Of a DNA stretch of 64,000 nucleotides, positions 59,502-64,000 are shown piece after piece. The notes below the pieces were generated by a model. It had not been told where the DNA came from. It ran no database searches and saw nothing but the letters and a program-made list of their open reading frames with translations. The stretch comes from Verrucomicrobiota bacterium JB023 (GTDB taxonomy: Bacteria; Verrucomicrobiota; Verrucomicrobiia; Verrucomicrobiales; Akkermansiaceae), in assembly GCA_030673895.1 (NCBI GenBank), contig JAUTCR010000035.1:1-64000 (forward strand), given 5' to 3'. A program made the translations under genes and the position numbers. Positions within the stretch are counted from its first letter, which is position 1. Each line of letters opens with the position of its first letter.

Positions 59502-60416
59502 TTACCCGATAAAGCGTTTGAGATTTCTGTACCAAGCTCCCGAGTGAACTATTCGAGCTTCATGCAAATTTCCTTGGATAATTTCTCGCTTGGATAAATT
59601 GGACAGCTTTTCCCAATCTTCATTCAGAATGTAGGTTGCATTGTCGAGATGAATGCTCTCGAGAACGAAGAGCTTCTTGTCCGTGAAGCCAAAAGCGAAA
59701 TACCCATTGAATCCGCCCAATCCAATCGCCAGAATATCAGGTGAGAAAGCACTTATTTTCTGCATCCGATAGTCGATCACGATCTGTTCATTTTTTGGGA
59801 GCTGGTTTGTTACCGACTGAATATGACTCTTGGCCTGTGCCCAAGGATAAGCACCTTGAGGTAGCAGGGTCCAATTTCGCTTCTTGAGACGTGGTGACTG
59901 CACGGCCTCACCGTCTTTGTTTAAGAGCTCACATTCTTGGAAACACTCGAGGAAGAGATTTAAGCAATGCAATATTTCATCATCGTTCTGATTGCTAAAA
60001 ATAAGCCTTCTCGTGGTGATGAACAGCTCCCCATTTATTTCAGATATTTGAAGCTCCTCTTCAGGTGGCTCGACCAATGTGCGAGGCCACCTCTTGTAGG
60101 CAACAGCCGATACCCCCGAGTGAGGATTTCCATGCCAGTCGGTCCACGAACGGTCAACCATTCTATATAAAGTTTCCTTACCTCCCGAGCGGTCAACAAT
60201 TTCATCGCCGTGTGCATTGAAATTAGTCGTTTTACCGATTGCAGACGGAACGAAAAAATCTCCAGCTGCAATGGGGGAAGGAGCACCGATTTTATTCAAT
60301 GTTGAATCGCAAATATCCGAGACTTTTAGCCCTAGCGAAAAAGGCTGGCCCTCGGAAAGGTAAGGTTTCAAGGGAGATAGAGTCCTGGCATTCGATTGTG
60401 AAATTTTTAAATTCAT
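59502..60416 (-). CDS. Element-encoded hypothetical protein
   Basis: 304-aa open frame in the element; no recognised family. Confidence 0.55.
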   Translation of the reverse strand: MNLKISQSNARTLSPLKPYLSEGQPFSLGLKVSDICDSTLNKIGAPSPIAAGDFFVPSAIGKTTNFNAHGDEIVDRSGGKETLYRMVDRSWTDWHGNPHSGVSAVAYKRWPRTLVEPPEEELQISEINGELFITTRRLIFSNQNDDEILHCLNLFLECFQECELLNKDGEAVQSPRLKKRNWTLLPQGAYPWAQAKSHIQSVTNQLPKNEQIVIDYRMQKISAFSPDILAIGLGGFNGYFAFGFTDKKLFVLESIHLDNATYILNEDWEKLSNLSKREIIQGNLHEARIVHSGAWYRNLKRFIG

Positions 60417-60540
60417 GAATAAGATTTTTTATAACGGATAACAAAGATGTCAAATACTTAGTTGTGTAATTATTGAATAAATAAGTTATCAGCTAAATTG
60501 GAGCCAGACTTGACTAGGGGCTGCCGCCCCAAACCCCGCC

Positions 60541-60618
60541 AAGCTGAAGCCAGCTTGACCGCACTTCTTTCCCCCTAAATCCCCAAGGGGACTTCTCCCC
60601 TCCCGTCCCCCAGGGGAG
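60541..60618. other. Hairpin-rich region downstream of rep (candidate replication origin)
   Basis: AAGCTG-AAGC-CAGCTT (60541-60556); CTCCCCT (60595-60601) / AGGGGAG (60612-60618). Confidence 0.4.
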
Positions 60619-60698
60619 CGGGGACAGGCCTTTTGCCTAGGCGTGGTTCGCGAATTTACGACAGGTGGGGCACGATGGGGGCCTCCGCGGAAACGCAT

Positions 60699-62060
60699 TT
60701 AGCTTGGAAAAGCGTTAGGAGGTTTGAACGCCGCCAGACAATGCTCCCTCAACTTACGAATCCGTGAATTCTCCGAGATTCTTTGGCCGGTATGGTTGAG
60801 CACGACGGCGATTGGTTCGGCTGTATTGGAAAGAGCGAATGATGGAGGCAATGTGCAAACCAACCAGTCTTCGGGGCCATCTGAATTCGACCTTTGGGCT
60901 TCGTGTTCTTTTGACGAACTTCGTTTAGGATACCTGTTCCAGTCAGAGACGAGTTCCCAATGTGACGACTCTTCCGAATATTTTCGCACGAGCTTCAGCT
61001 TGGTCTCTTCGAGTTTCTGTCTCAGTTCCTTGAAGTCCCCTAGGCACTGAACGAGGTGCAGCTTAAATAGCTGGTGATGAAGTTCTCCAAGTTCTTTTGA
61101 GGTGAGCGCTTCAAGGTCGCTTGGCTTGACACAATACTTGCAAGCTTCCCGCGCTTGCTGCAGCTGCTTGGAGTCCTTAAAGTGAAATTTCCACCACGAA
61201 CGGACTTTGGAAAGTAGGCGACTCCATTCGTTTTTAGGAATCTTTTTTTCAAGATCGACGATGGCATGAGCGTGAATGTGAAAGGTCGGTTCGCCGCTTC
61301 CGCTTCTCTCAACGCTTCCAAGTTCACTTGAACGGAAGACGATACGAATACCGGAGGCTTTCATGAAGCCTTCTGCGTTCAGTTTAGAAAGCCTGCGGTG
61401 CATCTCCGAAATTCGCGCTCTCACGCCGGACAAAGTTACTCGTTCGCCGGAGGTGAAGACCCACATTCGGGCGTAAGGGCGGGACTGTAGAAAATACTCC
61501 AGCTGCTTGAGCATCTTGTTTCGTTTCCTCTGCGCGACCGCCGGAATGAAGACGATGTTCCTAAAATCGGGCAATTCAACGACCTGACCCGAAAGCACGC
61601 CGAGAAGAGACATTTTCGATGCGCCATAGGCTTTGATTCCTTCAGCCTCTAAAGCATCAGCAATGCGAAAGGACTGGGATATCAGCCGAGAGCGGTTCTC
61701 GTCCTGAACTTTCTTCAGTTCAGGATCGAGCTCTCTTCCCGATTGCTCACGACACAATTGCAAGTATGCAGCTTCCGCAGCTGATTGGAAATGCGCGCCT
61801 CGTGCGCTGGGTTCGCTTCCGCGAATCCCAGCTTCACGAGGCTGCGCATTGACCTGCGAGGGGTGGAGAGGGTAGGCTCTGGGCGAGTTTCTAAATCCTG
61901 CTAGATTTGAGGAAGCTTCTTTGGGGGTCGATGGTGTTGGCGCACTATCGGCCCCGTCATTTATTCGGGGCGGGGGATTTCTCAAGGTTCGGCCCCCCTT
62001 CCTGTGGAGCGGACAATCGATAAGATTGCCTCTTTCAGTGACGAGCTGAGAATTGGCCAA
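60699..62060 (-). CDS. Rolling-circle-type (HUH) replication initiator-like protein
   Basis: MWVFTSGERVTLSGVRARISEMHRRLSKL, HIHAHAIVDL (HUH, aa 261-265), EACKYCVKPSDLEAL (catalytic Tyr region, aa 306-). Confidence 0.8.
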   Translation of the reverse strand: MANSQLVTERGNLIDCPLHRKGGRTLRNPPPRINDGADSAPTPSTPKEASSNLAGFRNSPRAYPLHPSQVNAQPREAGIRGSEPSARGAHFQSAAEAAYLQLCREQSGRELDPELKKVQDENRSRLISQSFRIADALEAEGIKAYGASKMSLLGVLSGQVVELPDFRNIVFIPAVAQRKRNKMLKQLEYFLQSRPYARMWVFTSGERVTLSGVRARISEMHRRLSKLNAEGFMKASGIRIVFRSSELGSVERSGSGEPTFHIHAHAIVDLEKKIPKNEWSRLLSKVRSWWKFHFKDSKQLQQAREACKYCVKPSDLEALTSKELGELHHQLFKLHLVQCLGDFKELRQKLEETKLKLVRKYSEESSHWELVSDWNRYPKRSSSKEHEAQRSNSDGPEDWLVCTLPPSFALSNTAEPIAVVLNHTGQRISENSRIRKLREHCLAAFKPPNAFPS

Positions 62061-62333
62061 CTCTTCTCAATCTCGGCCAATTCTGGGCATTGATTCCCAG
62101 TCTTGCGGGAAGAAAAAAGGGAAGATGGCCTTAGAGCACGATTCTCAAATGGCAGAGAATCAGAACTTTGTGAGGAAGGTGAAGAGGGTTCGAATCCCTC
62201 TCTGTCCGCCATCTTGATAAAAAGGCTGGCTCCTTTTCTGACAATTTTCAGCAATTGCCGAAGTCAAAATTTTCGTCGGGTGATTTTCGTCTTCTCGATC
62301 GAGTAATCTTTCCGTAAAGCATTTGACTCGCGG

Positions 62334-62363
62334 CCATTACTTGGCATTTTCGCCAAGTAATGG
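62334..62363. promoter_or_regulatory. Perfect 12-bp inverted repeat overlapping arsR start codon (candidate ArsR operator)
   Basis: CCATTACTTGGC-ATTTTC-GCCAAGTAATGG; the arsR ATG (62360-62362) lies in the right arm. Confidence 0.7.
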
Positions 62364-62659
62364 CGAGCCTAACGACCCAACTGCAAGTTGAGATTATCAA
62401 GGCACTTGCTCATCCAGCCCGATTGGAGATTGCGCAGGCCCTGTCCAAGGGAGAACGCTGCGTCTCGGATCTGGTCGAGCTCGTAGGGAGCGATATGTCC
62501 ACGGTTTCCAAGCACCTCCGTCTGATGCGGGAGGCTGGCTGGATCGACTGCGAAAAGAAGGGGCAGCAGGTTTTCTATCACCTCGGATGTGATTGCTTGC
62601 CAACCTTTCTCGATTGCATCGCTGCCATTGGGCAGGGGGGAACGTGTTCCGACTGTTGA
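62360..62659 (+). CDS. arsR: ArsR family transcriptional regulator
   Basis: ALAHPARLEIAQALSKGERCVSDLVELVGSDMSTVSKHLRLMREAGWI; Cys-rich C-terminus. Confidence 0.92.
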   Translation: MASLTTQLQVEIIKALAHPARLEIAQALSKGERCVSDLVELVGSDMSTVSKHLRLMREAGWIDCEKKGQQVFYHLGCDCLPTFLDCIAAIGQGGTCSDC

Positions 62660-62693
62660 GCAGCCATTGCCCTATCAACCTATCAACTAAAAT

Positions 62694-63755
62694 ATGTCTG
62701 AAAACGTCACAGCCCGCATGTCCTTCCTCGACCGCTATTTGACGGTCTGGATTTTCGCCGCGATGGCTCTAGGAATCTTCATCGGGAAGGTGCTGATTGC
62801 CAATCCGGAGAGCTTCTTTGCTCCCTTCACCGTCGGGACGACCAATTTGCCTCTGGCGGTCGGCCTCATCGTGATGATGTATCCGCCACTCGCGAAGGTG
62901 AAATATGGAAAATTGCCCCAGGTATTTTCCAACCCCCGCATCGTCGGGCTTTCTCTCGTCCAGAACTGGATTATCGGCCCGGTCGTTATGTGGGTGCTTG
63001 CGGTTCTCCTGCTGCATCATCAGCCCGAGTACATGATCGGGCTCATTCTCGTAGGGCTGGCCCGCTGCATCGCAATGGTGCTTGTTTGGAATGATTTGGC
63101 CAAGGGGTCTCCGGAGTACGCAGCTGGGCTGGTCGCTCTCAATAGCATCGCGCAGATTCTCTTCTACGGAGCCTATGCCTGGCTGTTCATCACGGTGCTG
63201 CCTCCTCTTGTCGGCTTGGAAGGGGTGGTGGTCGACATCTCGATGATGGAGATTTTCGTCTCGGTGATGATTTATCTTGGGATTCCCTTTGTGGCGGGAC
63301 TCCTCTCCAGGTTGATCCTGAGTAAGGTGAAGGGGGAGGAATGGTATGAGAGCGTCTACCTACCTCGCATCGCGCCGCTCACCCTGGTGGCGCTGCTCTT
63401 CACCATTGTGGTGATGTTTACTTATCAGGGTGATGCAATTGTCGACCTTCCTCTGGACGTGCTGCAGATTGCGGTGCCGTTGGTGCTCTACTTCGCCATC
63501 ATGTTCTTCGTTAGCTTCGTGATGGCGGCCAAGCTGGGGGCTGATTACCCGCGGACAGCCAGTGTCGCCTTCACCTCAGCGGGTAATAACTTCGAACTCG
63601 CCATTGCGGTTGCAATTGCGGTCTTCGGGATCGATTCGGGCGTCGCCTTTGCGGCCGTGGTCGGGCCACTTGTTGAAGTGCCAGCTCTCATCGGTCTTGT
63701 GCACGTCTCCTTCTTCCTGCAGCGGAAGCTCTTTGGAGACAGGGCGACGGCTTAA
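62694..63755 (+). CDS. arsB: ACR3 family arsenite efflux transporter
   Basis: [69 protein letters not shown]. Confidence 0.93.
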   Translation: MSENVTARMSFLDRYLTVWIFAAMALGIFIGKVLIANPESFFAPFTVGTTNLPLAVGLIVMMYPPLAKVKYGKLPQVFSNPRIVGLSLVQNWIIGPVVMWVLAVLLLHHQPEYMIGLILVGLARCIAMVLVWNDLAKGSPEYAAGLVALNSIAQILFYGAYAWLFITVLPPLVGLEGVVVDISMMEIFVSVMIYLGIPFVAGLLSRLILSKVKGEEWYESVYLPRIAPLTLVALLFTIVVMFTYQGDAIVDLPLDVLQIAVPLVLYFAIMFFVSFVMAAKLGADYPRTASVAFTSAGNNFELAIAVAIAVFGIDSGVAFAAVVGPLVEVPALIGLVHVSFFLQRKLFGDRATA

Positions 63756-64000
63756 TCAAGGAACGCCTGCAGCCTGATGAAGCCTTTGGCTCCTTCCGGA
63801 TAAGTGACCGTACGGGTGCCTGTGCGACCTTTGCTCAATGACCCGGAGAGATAGTCTCCGTCCAAGGTTTCCCATCCCACCAGATTGGAGGAATAAAGGA
63901 CCGCGAGCCGAAGGTTCGAGCCCTCGTCTGGCAGATCGAAAGAGACTGAAGGAGGGCTGCTTTCAAAGCGGAGAGGGAGTGACGCTGTTTCAGCCGGAAG
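63752..64000 (-). CDS. C-terminal part of a secreted protein (continues beyond window)
   Basis: Open reverse frame [82 protein letters not shown]; absent from the ORF track because it has no start in the window. Confidence 0.65.
   Translation of the reverse strand, partial: LPAETASLPLRFESSPPSVSFDLPDEGSNLRLAVLYSSNLVGWETLDGDYLSGSLSKGRTGTRTVTYPEGAKGFIRLQAFLD

Larger units (their letters stand above)
57123..62212. mobile_element. ~5.1-kb integrative element in tRNA-Ser(GGA)
   Basis: 29-bp exact direct repeat GAGGGTTCGAATCCCTCTCTGTCCGCCAT at 57123-57151 (tRNA 3' end) and 62184-62212, enclosing integrase, Xis-like and HUH Rep-like genes. Confidence 0.92.

Noticed and set aside
61982-62254. 90-aa - strand ORF MADREGFEPS...
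   Set aside because: Antisense translation of tRNA 3' sequence; not an independent gene, though relevant to the integrase tail finding.

Overview
The window is bacterial and looks like Verrucomicrobiota, judged from gene content: an Akkermansia-like Amuc_1098-1102 type pilus locus, a CoaE-Rho fusion and a cysteine-type sulfatase. No searches were run; all family names come from reading the translated sequence.

Layout:
(a) ~0.65-13.25 kb (-): a type I restriction-modification island, hsdM > DUF1016 nuclease > hsdS > coiled-coil/TM protein > degenerate methyltransferase with an RNDHAH (HEPN-like) motif > DUF1016 nuclease > hsdR.
(b) 13.47-14.56 kb (-): a class-II-type Fic protein with a C-terminal winged helix. 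Upstream of it is a TGTTCA/TGAACA motif array with an exact 41/82-bp period. The fic block is flanked by a 53-bp relic copy of the neighbouring helicase gene's 3' end.
(c) 14.96-17.63 kb (-): an Lhr-like helicase carrying two in-frame palindromic insertions.
(d) 17.7-27.6 kb: a FetB/UPF0014-like permease, a secreted glycoside hydrolase-like protein, a sulfatase, ffh, an ECF sigma factor, a vWA protein and aroD.
(e) 27.7-35 kb: a pilus/secretin operon that includes an Amuc_1100 homolog.
(f) 35-46 kb: coaE-rho fusion, secreted protein, rnd, gyrB, gyrA.
(g) 46.6-51.9 kb: tandem GspE/PilB ATPases, GspF, GspG.
(h) 52-57 kb: IF-1 with an RG-rich extension, uppP, an SNase-like protein, hisF, a porin-like protein.
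(i) 57.06-62.21 kb: a ~5.1-kb integrative element in tRNA-Ser(GGA) with 29-bp att repeats, integrase, Xis-like protein and an HUH Rep-like protein.
(j) 62.3-63.8 kb: arsR-ACR3 arsenite efflux.
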